NCBI GenBank assembly: GCA_937934355.1
Contig: CALGZY010000260.1
Location: 1 to 32,562 of the forward strand
Direction: 5' to 3'
Source: an uncultured Collinsella sp.
Lineage (GTDB): Bacteria; Actinomycetota; Coriobacteriia; Coriobacteriales; Coriobacteriaceae
DNA length: 32,562 nucleotides
Below are positions 6,070-15,142 of the stretch, one piece after another. The notes under the pieces were generated by a model. The model ran no database searches, was not told the DNA's origin, and saw only the letters and a program-made list of their open reading frames with translations. Within the stretch, counting starts at the first letter, position 1. Each line of letters starts with the position of its first letter. The translations under genes were made by a program, and so were the position numbers.

Positions 6070-8718
6070 ATGGTGAAAAAGTCACCGGAAAACACTACTC
6101 CCGCAATTGTGGACAACGTAGAGGCGCTTGAGGCTAAGCTCGCTCAGATGCGAGAGGCCCAGGCGCTTTTTGCTACGTACACGCAGGAGCAGGTCGACAA
6201 GATCTTCTATGAGGCCGCCATGGCCGCCAACAAGGCTCGTATCCCGTTGGCGAAGATGGCCATCGAGGAGACCGGCCGCGGCGTTCTTGAGGACAAGGTC
6301 ATCAAGAACCACTACGCCGCAGAGTACATCTACAACGCTTACAAGAACACCAAGACCTGTGGTGTCCTGGAGCGCGACGAGGCTTACGGCATCACCAAGA
6401 TCGCCGAGCCCATCGGCATCGTGGGCGCCGTCATCCCGACGACCAACCCCACCTCCACCGCGATCTTCAAGACGCTGATCTGCCTAAAGACCCGCAACGC
6501 CATCATCATCTCCCCGCACCCGGCTGCCGCCAAGTGCACCATCGCCGCCGCCAAGCTCGTGCTTGACGCCGCCGTCAAGGCCGGCGCCCCCGAGGGCATC
6601 ATCGGCTGGGTCGATGTCCCCTCCATCGAGCTGACTAACATGGTCATGCGCGACGTCGACATCATCCTCGCCACCGGTGGCCCGGGCATGGTCAAGGCCG
6701 CTTACTCCTCGGGCAAGCCCGCCCTGGGCGTTGGCGCCGGTAACACCCCGGTCGTCATCGACGACACCGCCGACGTGCTGCTCGCCGTCAACTCCATCAT
6801 CCACTCCAAGACCTTCGACAACGGCATGATCTGCGCTTCCGAGCAGTCCGTGACCGTCATCGACAGCATCTATGACCAGGTTAAGGCCGAGTTCCAGAAG
6901 CGCGGCTGCTACTTCGTCAAGCAGGGTGCCGAGATGGAGGCCCTGCGTGCCGCCATGTTCAAGAACGGCGCTCTCGATCACCGCATCCCCGGCATGGCCG
7001 CTGCCAAGATCGCCGAGCTCGCCGGCATCGAGGTTCCCGCCAAGACCAAGATCCTGATCGCCGAGGTCACCTCCACCGACCCCGCCAAGGAGGAGTTCTC
7101 CCACGAGAAGCTCTCCCCGGTCCTGGCCATGTACCACGCCAAGGACTTCCAGGAGGCCGTCGACAAGGCCGAGCACCTCGTGCTCGCCGGTGGCCCGGGC
7201 CACACCGCCTCTCTGTACGTGCACCCCGCCCAGGCCGAGAAGATCAGCCTGTTCGAGCACGTCATGAAGGCCTGCCGTATCGTCATCAACACCCCGTCCT
7301 CGCACGGCGGCATCGGTGACCTGTACAACTTTGGCATGAAGCCGTCTCTGACCCTGGGCTGCGGCTCCTGGGGCGGCAACTCCGTCTCCGAGAACGTTGG
7401 GGTGAAGCACTTGATCAACGTTAAGACTGTGGCCGAGCGCCGTGAGAACATGCTGTGGTTCCGCGCTCCCGAGAAGGTCTACTTCAAGAAGGGTTCCACG
7501 CCCGTCGCCCTCGACGAGCTGGGCAACGTCATGGGCAAGAAGCGCGCCTTCATCGTCACCGACCAGTTCCTCTTCAAGAATGGCAACACCCGCGCCATCG
7601 AGGCCAAGCTCGACGAGATGGGCATCGCCCACGACTGCTTCTACGACGTCGAGCCCGATCCGTCGCTGCAGTGCGCACGTCGCGGCGCCAAGCAGATGGC
7701 TCTCTTTGAGCCGGACGTCATCATCGCCGTCGGCGGTGGCTCCGCTATGGACGCCGGCAAGATCATGTGGATGATGTACGAGCACCCCGAGTGCAAGTTT
7801 GAGGACATGGCCATGGACTTCATGGACATCCGCAAGCGTATCTTCACCTTCCCCGAGATGGGCAAGAAGGCCTACTTCGTCGCCGTCCCGACCTCTTCGG
7901 GTACCGGTTCCGAATGCACGCCGTTCGCCATCATCACCGACAAGGAGACCGGCATCAAGTGGCCGCTCGCCGACTACGCGCTGCTCCCCAACATGGCTAT
8001 CGTCGACGCCGACAACTGCATGACCGCACCGCGCGGCCTGACCGCTGCCTCCGGCATCGACGTCATGACCCACGCCATCGAGTCCTACGTCTCCATCATG
8101 GCTTCCGACTACACCAAGGGCCTCTCCGAGCGCGCTGCCAAGCTCGTCTTTGAGAACCTGCCCTCCAGCTTCACGAACGGCGCCAAGGACCCGCACGCCC
8201 GCGAGGAGATGCACAACGCCTCCTGCATGGCCGGTATGGCCTTCGCCAACGCCTTCCTGGGCCTCAACCACTCCATGGCTCACAAGCTCGGCGCTTTCCA
8301 TCACCTGCCCCACGGCATCGCTAACGCCGTCATCCTGACCCGCGTCATGCGCTACAACGCCGCCGAGGCTCCCGTCAAGATGGGTACCTTCTCCCAGTAT
8401 CCTTACCCCAACGCGCTGCACAACTACGCCGAGATGGCCAAGTACTGCGGCATCGAGGGCAAGGACGACAAGGAGGTCTTCGAGAACTTCATCACGAAGC
8501 TCGAGGAGCTCAAGGACTTCATCGGTGTCAAGAAGACCATCGCCGACTACGGTGTTGACGAGCAGTACTTCCTCGACACCCTCGACGAGATGACCGAGCA
8601 GGCATTCAACGACCAGTGCACCGGCGCCAACCCGCGCTACCCGCTCATGAGCGAGATCAAGGAGCTCTACCTGGACGCCTACTACGGCCGCGAGCCCCAG
8701 GATTACGCCGTCTGCTAG
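6070..8718 (+). CDS. adhE: Bifunctional acetaldehyde-CoA / alcohol dehydrogenase
   Basis: AdhE reduces acetyl-CoA to acetaldehyde and then to ethanol, reoxidising two NADH during fermentation. In other bacteria it assembles into helical filaments (spirosomes). The 882 residues fit the usual fused length. The N-terminal half (about 1-450) is a CoA-acylating aldehyde dehydrogenase with TTNPTSTAIFK and catalytic C255 in NGMICASEQ. A linker near 440-465 leads to the C-terminal iron-dependent alcohol dehydrogenase, with the nucleotide motif GGGSAMDAGK (555 onward), SSGTGSECTPF, and iron-ligand segments GLNHSMAHKLGAFHHLPHG. The ATG follows AAGGAG. It is read on the plus strand against most neighbours and has its own promoter and operator-like site. 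Codon use is strongly biased, suggesting high expression. Confidence 0.97.
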   Translation: MVKKSPENTTPAIVDNVEALEAKLAQMREAQALFATYTQEQVDKIFYEAAMAANKARIPLAKMAIEETGRGVLEDKVIKNHYAAEYIYNAYKNTKTCGVLERDEAYGITKIAEPIGIVGAVIPTTNPTSTAIFKTLICLKTRNAIIISPHPAAAKCTIAAAKLVLDAAVKAGAPEGIIGWVDVPSIELTNMVMRDVDIILATGGPGMVKAAYSSGKPALGVGAGNTPVVIDDTADVLLAVNSIIHSKTFDNGMICASEQSVTVIDSIYDQVKAEFQKRGCYFVKQGAEMEALRAAMFKNGALDHRIPGMAAAKIAELAGIEVPAKTKILIAEVTSTDPAKEEFSHEKLSPVLAMYHAKDFQEAVDKAEHLVLAGGPGHTASLYVHPAQAEKISLFEHVMKACRIVINTPSSHGGIGDLYNFGMKPSLTLGCGSWGGNSVSENVGVKHLINVKTVAERRENMLWFRAPEKVYFKKGSTPVALDELGNVMGKKRAFIVTDQFLFKNGNTRAIEAKLDEMGIAHDCFYDVEPDPSLQCARRGAKQMALFEPDVIIAVGGGSAMDAGKIMWMMYEHPECKFEDMAMDFMDIRKRIFTFPEMGKKAYFVAVPTSSGTGSECTPFAIITDKETGIKWPLADYALLPNMAIVDADNCMTAPRGLTAASGIDVMTHAIESYVSIMASDYTKGLSERAAKLVFENLPSSFTNGAKDPHAREEMHNASCMAGMAFANAFLGLNHSMAHKLGAFHHLPHGIANAVILTRVMRYNAAEAPVKMGTFSQYPYPNALHNYAEMAKYCGIEGKDDKEVFENFITKLEELKDFIGVKKTIADYGVDEQYFLDTLDEMTEQAFNDQCTGANPRYPLMSEIKELYLDAYYGREPQDYAVC

Positions 8719-8735
8719 TTTTAGCACGGTTTTTA

Positions 8736-8774
8736 ACGGCGGGGGTGCACGGGTGTTTCACACACCCCCGCCGT
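8736..8774 (+). terminator. Hairpin after adhE
   Basis: A perfect 12-bp stem ACGGCGGGGGTG/CACCCCCGCCGT with a 15-base loop, 18 bases past the adhE stop. The following bases (CGCTTCTAT) are not a U-run, so it may be a partial terminator or an mRNA-stabilising structure setting the adhE to downstream-gene ratio. Confidence 0.5.
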
Positions 8775-8806
8775 CGCTTCTATCGCATCGTTGAAAGGAT
8801 GCAACC

Positions 8807-9571
8807 ATGCTGCTACCCGATTCCAAGACCGAGCTCGTCCGCCGTGGCAACAAGGTCGTTTACGACCTGGGCGACAAGATTGTCAAGGTCTTTAACGAGA
8901 CCAAGCCTGTCTCCGACGTGTTCAACGAGGCTTTGAATCTTGCCCGCATCAATGAGTGCGGCATCCGCAGCCCCAAGGCTCTCGAGGTTTCCCAGCTCGA
9001 GAACGCCAACGGCTGGGCGCTCGTGACCGAGAAGGTTCCGGGCACCACCCTTGCCGAGAAGATGACTGCCGAGCCCCAGCGCTTTGGTGAGTACCTCGAG
9101 ATGTTCGTCGACCTCCAGATCGAGATCCACGGCTACACCTCCCCGCTGCTCAACCGTCAGCGCGACAAGTTCGCCCGTATGATCGACAGCCTTGATCAGC
9201 TCAATGCCACCACGCGCTACAACCTTCAGGAGCGTCTGGACGGCATGACCAAGGAGTTCAAGGTCTGCCACGGCGACTTCAACCCCTCCAACGTCATCGT
9301 CGGCGACGACGGCCAGCTCTATGTGTGCGACTGGGCACACGCCACCCAGGGCTCCCCTGCTGCCGACGTTGCCACCACCTACCTGCTCTTTGCCCTCAAC
9401 AGCAAGGACCAGGCCGAGGCCTACCTGGAGCTCTACTGCGACCGTGCCGACATGCCCATGCAGGTCGTGCGTCAGTGGACGAGCATCGTCGCCGCTTCCG
9501 AGCTCGCTCGTAAGCGCAACGTGAACGATGAGTTCCTGAAGAACTGGATCGACGTCGTCGATTATCAGTAA
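8807..9571 (+). CDS. Aminoglycoside-phosphotransferase-fold kinase, substrate unknown
   Basis: 254 residues with the APH/choline-kinase fold. An N-lobe with GNKVVYDLGDKIVKVFN contains a likely ATP-binding lysine. The hinge region is ALVTEKVPGTTL. The catalytic loop is VCHGDFNPSNVIV (D157, N162), and the metal-binding DW is in YVCDWAHATQGSPAADVA (D175). The ADVATTYLL helix is typical of this superfamily. It resembles a family of small putative kinases annotated only as phosphotransferases (TIGR02172-like), not the true aminoglycoside-resistance enzymes, so I would not call it a resistance gene. GAAAGGA precedes the ATG. It lies 88 bp after adhE on the same strand, with a hairpin between them and a strong terminator behind, so it may be co-transcribed with adhE. 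The substrate cannot be read from the sequence. Confidence 0.85.
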   Translation: MLLPDSKTELVRRGNKVVYDLGDKIVKVFNETKPVSDVFNEALNLARINECGIRSPKALEVSQLENANGWALVTEKVPGTTLAEKMTAEPQRFGEYLEMFVDLQIEIHGYTSPLLNRQRDKFARMIDSLDQLNATTRYNLQERLDGMTKEFKVCHGDFNPSNVIVGDDGQLYVCDWAHATQGSPAADVATTYLLFALNSKDQAEAYLELYCDRADMPMQVVRQWTSIVAASELARKRNVNDEFLKNWIDVVDYQ

Positions 9572-9606
9572 TATCTGAGCGATTTATTTCGCATCGGAGG
9601 CATAAT

Positions 9607-9648
9607 GGAAAACCCCGCAGCTCGCATGGGCTGTGGGGTTTTCCTTTT
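9607..9648 (+). terminator. Strong terminator after the kinase gene
   Basis: A 17-bp stem (two G-U pairs) with loop GCAT, followed by TTTT. It closes the adhE-kinase unit and faces the convergent proS terminator. Confidence 0.93.
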
Positions 9649-9675
9649 AGATATCGAGGATGCTACAAGATAATA

Positions 9676-9719
9676 GGACGGCCCCGCATCTCCCCGATTG
9701 GAGAAATGCGGGGCCGTCC
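9676..9719 (-). terminator. Terminator of the pyrH-proS unit
   Basis: A perfect 14-bp GC-rich stem (GGACGGCCCCGCAT and its complement), extended by a mismatched upper part, 30 bases past the proS stop. On the minus strand it is followed by TATTATCTT, a broken U-run. Placed opposite the plus-strand terminator, it insulates the convergent units. Confidence 0.75.
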
Positions 9720-9749
9720 CACATATCGAACTACAAGCGAAATCGTCGA

Positions 9750-11471
9750 TTAACGGCGTGCTGCCTTCACAAGCTCGGCTACCTTGGCGACGACCTCGTC
9801 GATCGCCACATCCTCGCGCTCACCCGTGGCACGGTCCTTGAGCTCAACGGTGCCATTCTTAAGGCCGCGCTTGCCCAGAACCACCTGATACGGGAAGCCC
9901 ATGAGGTCGTTATCGGCAAACTTAAAGCCCGGACGCTCATCGCGATCGTCGACGACGACCTCGATACCCTCGGCACACAGGCCATCAACAATCTGCTCGC
10001 AGACGGTAGCGCACTCTTCCTTCTTGGGATCAAGCGGAATCACCGCGACCTCGTACGGGGCAACGGAGACCGGCCAGACGATACCGTGCTCGTCGTTGTG
10101 CTGCTCCACGACGGCAGCAAGCGAGCGGGACACGCCCACGCCGTAGCAACCCATGATGAGCGGCTTCTCCTTGCCGTCCTCATCCATAAAGGTGGCACCC
10201 ATGGCCTCGGAGTACTTGGTGCCCAGCTGGAAGACCTGAGAGACCTCGATGCCGCGGGCAGCGGAGAGCGGCTTGCCGCAGTGCGGGCAGGGGTCGCCGG
10301 CGACAACGGTGACCAGATCGGCCCACTCATCGACGGTAAAGTCGCGCTCGGGGCAGGCACCGGTAAAGTGATAATCGACCTCGTTGGCACCGCAGGCCCA
10401 CTGTTTGGACTCGCGCAGGCTCTCGTCGCAGACCAGACGAATGCCATCGGGCAGGTTAACCGGTCCGATAAAGCCCTTGTGCAGACCGTTCGCCTGAAGC
10501 TCCTCGTCGGTCATCATGCGATAGCCCTTGCCAAAGACGTGCTCGGCCTTGCAATCGTTGAGCTCGTGATCGCCCGGAACAATGGCCACGACCGGCTTGC
10601 CCTCGGCGTCGATGAGTGCCAGCGACTTGCGCGTGCCGTTCTCGGGGAACCCAAAGAACTTAGCAACAGCCTCAATGGTGCCCATGCCCGGAGTCTCAAC
10701 CTTGGTGAGCGTACCGTCACCAGGACCCTCGGTCACGACGACCTTGGTGCTTGCAGCCTCGTCATCGGCAGCGAAGCCGCAATCGTCGCAGTAGACGAGC
10801 GAAGCCTCGCCGGCGTCAGCCAAAGCCATGTACTCGACGGAGGTATCGCCACCGATCTCGCCAGAATCGGCGACGACGGGCAGAGCCTTGATATAGCAGC
10901 GCTCGCAGATGTTAGCGTAGGCCTGCTTCATCTTGTCATACTCCTCCTGCAGGCTCTCCTGCGTGGCGGAGAAGCTGTAGGCGTCCTTCATGATGAACTC
11001 GCGACCGCGCATCAGGCCAAAGCGGGGGCGGAACTCGTCGCGGAACTTATCCTGGATGTGGTAGAGGTTAACGGGTAGCTGCTTGTAGGAGCGCAGCTCA
11101 TTGCGCACCAGGGCCGTAACGGTCTCCTCGTGCGTGGGGCCCAGGACGAACTCGCGACCGTGACGGTCGTCAAAGCGCACAAGCTCCTTGCCATAGGCGT
11201 CGATGCGGCCGGACTCACGCCACAACTCGGCATCGACCATGATAGGCATCATAAGCTCCTGGGCGCCGGCGGCGTCCATCTCGTCGCGCACGATGTTCTC
11301 GATCTTGCGAATCGAGCGCCAAGCAAGCGGCAGGTAGGAATAGAGACCGGCGGCCTCCTTGCGGATCATGCCGGCACGGAGCAGCAGACGGTGGCTGGCG
11401 AGCTCAGCGTCCGCCGGATCCTCTTTAAGCGTCGGCGCATAAAGCTTAGACATATACATTGCTCGGGTCAT
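9750..11471 (-). CDS. proS: Prolyl-tRNA synthetase (bacterial type, with editing domain)
   Basis: Class II synthetase charging tRNA-Pro. 573 residues, the usual length of the bacterial type with an insertion domain. Catalytic-core pieces: GPTHEE (111-116), motif 2 RDEFRPRFGLMRGREF (144-159), and motif 3 GCYGVGVSR (441-449). Between motifs 2 and 3 (about 230-390) lies a YbaK-like editing insertion that removes mischarged alanine, with KSLALIDAEGKPVVAIVPGDHELN and GFIGPVNLP. CxxC pairs occur at 228-231 (CDDC) and 395-398 (CPHC). The C-terminal anticodon-binding domain follows motif 3. The ATG directly follows the ispG stop (TAAATG) with GGAG upstream. Last gene of the long minus-strand unit. 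Confidence 0.97.
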   Translation of the reverse strand: MTRAMYMSKLYAPTLKEDPADAELASHRLLLRAGMIRKEAAGLYSYLPLAWRSIRKIENIVRDEMDAAGAQELMMPIMVDAELWRESGRIDAYGKELVRFDDRHGREFVLGPTHEETVTALVRNELRSYKQLPVNLYHIQDKFRDEFRPRFGLMRGREFIMKDAYSFSATQESLQEEYDKMKQAYANICERCYIKALPVVADSGEIGGDTSVEYMALADAGEASLVYCDDCGFAADDEAASTKVVVTEGPGDGTLTKVETPGMGTIEAVAKFFGFPENGTRKSLALIDAEGKPVVAIVPGDHELNDCKAEHVFGKGYRMMTDEELQANGLHKGFIGPVNLPDGIRLVCDESLRESKQWACGANEVDYHFTGACPERDFTVDEWADLVTVVAGDPCPHCGKPLSAARGIEVSQVFQLGTKYSEAMGATFMDEDGKEKPLIMGCYGVGVSRSLAAVVEQHNDEHGIVWPVSVAPYEVAVIPLDPKKEECATVCEQIVDGLCAEGIEVVVDDRDERPGFKFADNDLMGFPYQVVLGKRGLKNGTVELKDRATGEREDVAIDEVVAKVAELVKAARR

Positions 11472-12554
11472 TTATTTCTCCTCAATAAGCTTGTCGACCT
11501 CGGCCATAAGCGCGTCGACAATTTGGTCCTCAGCTACTTTACCAATGATCTGGCCATGCGAAAAGAGCAAGGCCTGACCACGTCCGCAAGCAACGCCCAG
11601 ATCGGCATCAGAAGCCTCGCCGGGACCATTAACGGCACATCCCATCACAGCGATCGAAAGCGGAGCGGAGTAGTTCTTAAGCCGCTCGGTAACCTCCTCG
11701 GCAATGGGAATAAGGTTAACCTGGCAGCGGGCGCATGTGGGGCACGAGACAATCTCGGGGCCACGGCGACGCAGGCCCAACGACTGCAGGATACCCCAGG
11801 CAACCGGCGGCTCCTCAACCGGATCGGCTGTGAGCGACACGCGCATGGTGTCGCCAATGCCTTCGGAAAGCAAGATACCCAAGCCTACAGAGCTCTTGAT
11901 GGTGCCCTGGAGCTTGGTCCCCGCCTCCGTCACGCCCAGGTGAAGCGGAACGTGGGGAATCTCACGCGACAGGGCTCGATAGGTATCAAGCGTCGTTTGC
12001 ACGCTATGGGCCTTGGCCGAAAGCACAATGTTCGTAAAACCGCGGTCCTCAAAGTGCTTGACGAAGCGCTCGCTCGACATAACGAGCTTTTCGGGCTGCG
12101 TGAGGTCGTCGCGCTCGGCGATATCCTGCTCGAGCGAACCGGCATTGACGCCGATACGAATCGCGCACCCAGCGGCGCCCGCGGCATCGATCACGGCATC
12201 GACCTTAGCCCAATCGCCGATATTGCCGGGATTGATGCGAAGCTTGGCGGCACCAGCCTCGACGGCGCCGATGGCGAGCTTATGGTTAAAGTGAATATCG
12301 GCGACGATCGGCACCGGAGACTCGGCACAGATGGTGCGGAAACCCTCAAGCGCGGCCTCGGTGGGCACGCTCACACGCACGATATCGCAGCCAGCCTGCG
12401 CCAACGCGCACACTTGCGCAAGCGTTGCCTGGGCGTCAGCGGTATCGGTGCAGGTCATGGATTGGACCACCACCGGCGCGCCGCCACCGATCTGCACACC
12501 GCCCACATGCACGGGGCGCGTCAACTCGCGAGGCAAAGGATGGGATAAAGACAA
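11472..12554 (-). CDS. ispG: 4-hydroxy-3-methylbut-2-enyl-diphosphate synthase
   Basis: The [4Fe-4S] enzyme IspG (GcpE) converts MEcPP to HMBPP, the penultimate step of the MEP isoprenoid pathway. About 360 residues with GAPVVVQSMTCTDT near the N-terminus, VADIHFNHKLA, the LRINPGNIG barrel motif, and cluster cysteines in CPTCARCQ and GCAVNGPGEA. This is the short bacterial form without the plant-type insert. Start choice: after the rseP stop the first candidates are GTG (12563) and TTG (12554); only the TTG has a properly spaced GGGGAG, so I use it. The open frame continues into rseP but that part has no family similarity. dxr, two genes upstream, supplies the same pathway. Confidence 0.95.
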   Translation of the reverse strand: MSLSHPLPRELTRPVHVGGVQIGGGAPVVVQSMTCTDTADAQATLAQVCALAQAGCDIVRVSVPTEAALEGFRTICAESPVPIVADIHFNHKLAIGAVEAGAAKLRINPGNIGDWAKVDAVIDAAGAAGCAIRIGVNAGSLEQDIAERDDLTQPEKLVMSSERFVKHFEDRGFTNIVLSAKAHSVQTTLDTYRALSREIPHVPLHLGVTEAGTKLQGTIKSSVGLGILLSEGIGDTMRVSLTADPVEEPPVAWGILQSLGLRRRGPEIVSCPTCARCQVNLIPIAEEVTERLKNYSAPLSIAVMGCAVNGPGEASDADLGVACGRGQALLFSHGQIIGKVAEDQIVDALMAEVDKLIEEK

Positions 12555-12567
12555 TCCAAACACTCCC

Positions 12568-13929
12568 CTACAGGATAAATCGAAGGACGTCGGAACGAAG
12601 CATATAGACAAACAGCAGCGCAAAGAGCGCGATGCCCACATAGCTCACAATCGTCTGGACCTTGAGCGGAAGCTCGCGGCCAGCAATCTTTTGAATGATC
12701 TCGATGACCAGCTTGCCGCCATCGAGTGGTGGGATGGGCAGCAGGTTCATAAAGCCAAGCGAGAACGAAATGAGGGCGGCAAACGAAAGGAACGTGGCAG
12801 GGCCGGCAGCAGCAGCCTGTGAGGACATAACGCTAATGCCCACAATCGAAGAAGACTGATCGAGAATCTCCATCGTATGCTGCGGCTGGAGCAGGCGCAT
12901 CACGCCCTCCGCTGTCTGCACGACATAGGAGAACGAAAGGCGAGCCGACGTGATGGGGTCTAAACGGACCACCTGCGTAGAGGCATACACACCTAGGCGC
13001 TCGTCCTCTTTGAGCGCAACCGAGGTCGAATGCTGCTTGCCGTCGCGCTCATACTCAATGGCGATATCGTCCTTACCGGCGGCCTTGCCGATGGCATCGT
13101 AAACGTCCATCCAGGTAGAGCACGATACTCCGTCAACCGAAAGGATCGCGTCGCCGCCCTCGATACCCGCCTTGGCGGCAATAGACCCCTCGTCAACCTG
13201 ACCGATCACGTTGGTATCCATCGGCACGGTGACACCCGCAATAGAGTAGATGCTCATAAGCAGCAAAAAGCCCGTCAGGATATTGACGAGAATGCCCGCG
13301 AGCAGCATAAAGGCGCGCTTGAGAAAACCCTGGCCCAGATAGGTATGCGAACGCTCTTGCGCAAGGAACTCGGCTTCGCCGCACGGCAGCTCCCACACAT
13401 CGCCCTCGGTAGTTGAATGTTCGCGATCGAAACGGCGGCCGTCAAAGGTAGTGTAACCCGCCGCATCTCGCGGCAGCGTCTGATACTTGGTGGGATAGTA
13501 GCTCGGCGAGGGCTTCCCCCCTTCCTCATACCAGGGTGCGATGGAACCCCAGCCCAGCAACAGGGCGCATGCCTCAAGAACATCCTCCTCGGAAAGCTCA
13601 AGCTCGACAGCAAGGTCGGCCACGGTCACGCGACCATGACGATAGATAGCCGCGAGCACGCGGTCGTCACACGAGACGTCGGTCGGATCCATACCGCAAA
13701 TGGCAGCGTAGCCACCCAGCAGCAGCGGGGTCACGCCAAACTTGGTTCCAATGCGACGCGACGTGTAATGGATGTCAAAGCGGCACGGCAGGCCCAAAAA
13801 GAACTCGGTCACACGGACGCCGCAGGCACGCGCCGCCAAAAAGTGGCCGCCCTCGTGCAAAAACACGAGGACGGAAAGCATCAGCAGGCCCCAAAAGACC
13901 GATGAGAGAACGCTCAGAACAGTATCCAT
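12568..13929 (-). CDS. rseP: RIP-type site-2 metalloprotease (RseP/RasP family) with unusual insert
   Basis: Intramembrane zinc protease that cleaves membrane-bound anti-sigma factors and signal-peptide remnants. 453 residues. TM1 (about 6-24) runs into HEGGH (25-29). TM2 is near 206-228, a PDZ domain spans about 235-310, and NLLPIPPLDGG (395-405) is the third conserved motif, followed by a last TM near 427-446. Between the first cytoplasmic GGY motif and TM2 (about 80-195) lies a long insert whose first half (about 85-146) reads like a winged helix (DRVLAAIYRHG, VTVADLAVELE, SEEDVLEACALLL, then a wing). The usual AGPxxN before TM2 is AGILVN. Start: the ATG has no close ribosome binding site (AAGGA is 15 bases away), and a TTG five codons earlier is the alternative. 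Between dxr and ispG. Confidence 0.92.
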   Translation of the reverse strand: MDTVLSVLSSVFWGLLMLSVLVFLHEGGHFLAARACGVRVTEFFLGLPCRFDIHYTSRRIGTKFGVTPLLLGGYAAICGMDPTDVSCDDRVLAAIYRHGRVTVADLAVELELSEEDVLEACALLLGWGSIAPWYEEGGKPSPSYYPTKYQTLPRDAAGYTTFDGRRFDREHSTTEGDVWELPCGEAEFLAQERSHTYLGQGFLKRAFMLLAGILVNILTGFLLLMSIYSIAGVTVPMDTNVIGQVDEGSIAAKAGIEGGDAILSVDGVSCSTWMDVYDAIGKAAGKDDIAIEYERDGKQHSTSVALKEDERLGVYASTQVVRLDPITSARLSFSYVVQTAEGVMRLLQPQHTMEILDQSSSIVGISVMSSQAAAAGPATFLSFAALISFSLGFMNLLPIPPLDGGKLVIEIIQKIAGRELPLKVQTIVSYVGIALFALLFVYMLRSDVLRFIL

Positions 13930-13954
13930 AAAACGAAAAAGCAATCCTTATGGG

Positions 13955-15142
13955 TTAGGAACGGGTTGCGGCGAGCACCTGCGCAGCCTTTTCACGCGCC
14001 CACGCATCGATGTCGCGAAGCTGCTCAAACGAATCGACCGCCTGCATATCGTGGGCATCCATGCAGGATTCCACAATGCAATCGATATCGGTAAAGCTGC
14101 AGCCATCGTGCAGGAAGGCATCGACGGCGACCTCGTTGGCGGCATTGAGCACGCACGGCATGGTGCCACCCGTCTTGCCGGCACGTTCGGCCAGTGCCAG
14201 ACAGCGGAAGGTATCCATGTCGGCAGCATCAAACGTGAGCTGCCCCAGCTCGCGGAAATCGATACGAGGCGCCGGGGTATCCCAACGCTCGGGATACGAG
14301 AACGCGAACTGGATGGGAATACGCATGTCGGAAGCACCGAGATGCGCCATCACGGAGCCGTCGGCAAACTCGACCATAGAGTGAATCTTGGACTGACGCT
14401 GCACGACCACGTTAATGAAATCGAGGTCGCAGTTAAACAGATGCATGGCCTCAATGCGCTCTAGGCCCTTGTTCATGAGGGTGGCGGAGTCGATGGTGAT
14501 CTTGGCACCCATGGCCCACGTGGGATGTGCGAGGGCATCGGCACGCGTCACGCGATTGAGCTCGTCGCGCGTGCGGCCAAAGAACGGACCGCCCGAGCAG
14601 GTGAGCCAAATACAATGAGCCTCGCGCGGGTCCTCCCCCAGATAGCACTGGTAGATGGCGGAGTGCTCAGAGTCGACTGGAATAAGCTGGCCCGGTTGTG
14701 CCAACGGCATAAGCAAGTCGCCACCGACGACGAGGGACTCCTTGTTGGCAAGAGCAAGGCGCTTATTTGAGGTCAAGGCCGCATGGCTCGCCTCGAGACC
14801 AGCGGCGCCCACAATAGCAACGAGCACGCAGTCGACATCGTCGCGACGCGCGAGCTCGCAAACCGCCTGCGCGCCAAGGCCAAGCTTCGTTCCCTCGGGC
14901 AACTCCTGCAGCGCGGCGTCATCGCCATGAGCGACATCGGCCACGGCAACCGCCGGAACCGAGAACTCGCGGGCAGCGGCAACAAGCTCGGAGGTGCTGG
15001 AGTTAACGGACAGCGCCGTCACCTGCAGGCGATCGGCATGCTGGCGGCACACATCGAGCGCCTGGGTGCCGATAGAGCCCGTACAACCCAGGATGGCAAC
15101 ACGGAGGCGTCCATCGGGGCCATACGTCGTCTGGAATGACAT
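13955..15142 (-). CDS. dxr: 1-deoxy-D-xylulose 5-phosphate reductoisomerase
   Basis: Makes MEP from DXP with NADPH, the committed step of the non-mevalonate isoprenoid pathway. 395 residues, normal length. The NADPH motif is GCTGSIGTQ (about 19-27). Conserved blocks are ALANKESLVVGG, PVDSEHSAIYQ with metal-binding Asp and Glu, the SGGPF flap, and HPTWAMGAKITIDSATLMNKG. LNAANEVAV near the C-terminus completes the pattern. Start ATG and the cdsA stop share a base (TAATG), a translational coupling signal. Together with uppS and ispG in the same unit it makes and uses isoprenoid precursors for cell-wall carrier lipid. Confidence 0.97.
   Translation of the reverse strand: MSFQTTYGPDGRLRVAILGCTGSIGTQALDVCRQHADRLQVTALSVNSSTSELVAAAREFSVPAVAVADVAHGDDAALQELPEGTKLGLGAQAVCELARRDDVDCVLVAIVGAAGLEASHAALTSNKRLALANKESLVVGGDLLMPLAQPGQLIPVDSEHSAIYQCYLGEDPREAHCIWLTCSGGPFFGRTRDELNRVTRADALAHPTWAMGAKITIDSATLMNKGLERIEAMHLFNCDLDFINVVVQRQSKIHSMVEFADGSVMAHLGASDMRIPIQFAFSYPERWDTPAPRIDFRELGQLTFDAADMDTFRCLALAERAGKTGGTMPCVLNAANEVAVDAFLHDGCSFTDIDCIVESCMDAHDMQAVDSFEQLRDIDAWAREKAAQVLAATRS

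Noticed and set aside
6484..8727. A 747-codon open frame on the minus strand inside adhE
   Set aside because: It is antisense to a well-conserved gene, its translation is low in complexity (Val, Gly, Leu, Asp, His), and such frames arise from GC-rich codon bias. Similar antisense frames over ppdK (27051-28988), pyrC (1243-2640) and proS (9660-11078) were dropped for the same reason.
8807..9571. Aminoglycoside resistance gene
   Set aside because: Only the general APH fold is present; the protein resembles widespread putative kinases and no resistance-type context is seen.
9605..9673. A 22-codon frame starting ATGGAAAACCCC with GGAGG just upstream
   Set aside because: Most of it is the terminator stem itself and it continues past the U-run, so the transcript would end within it.
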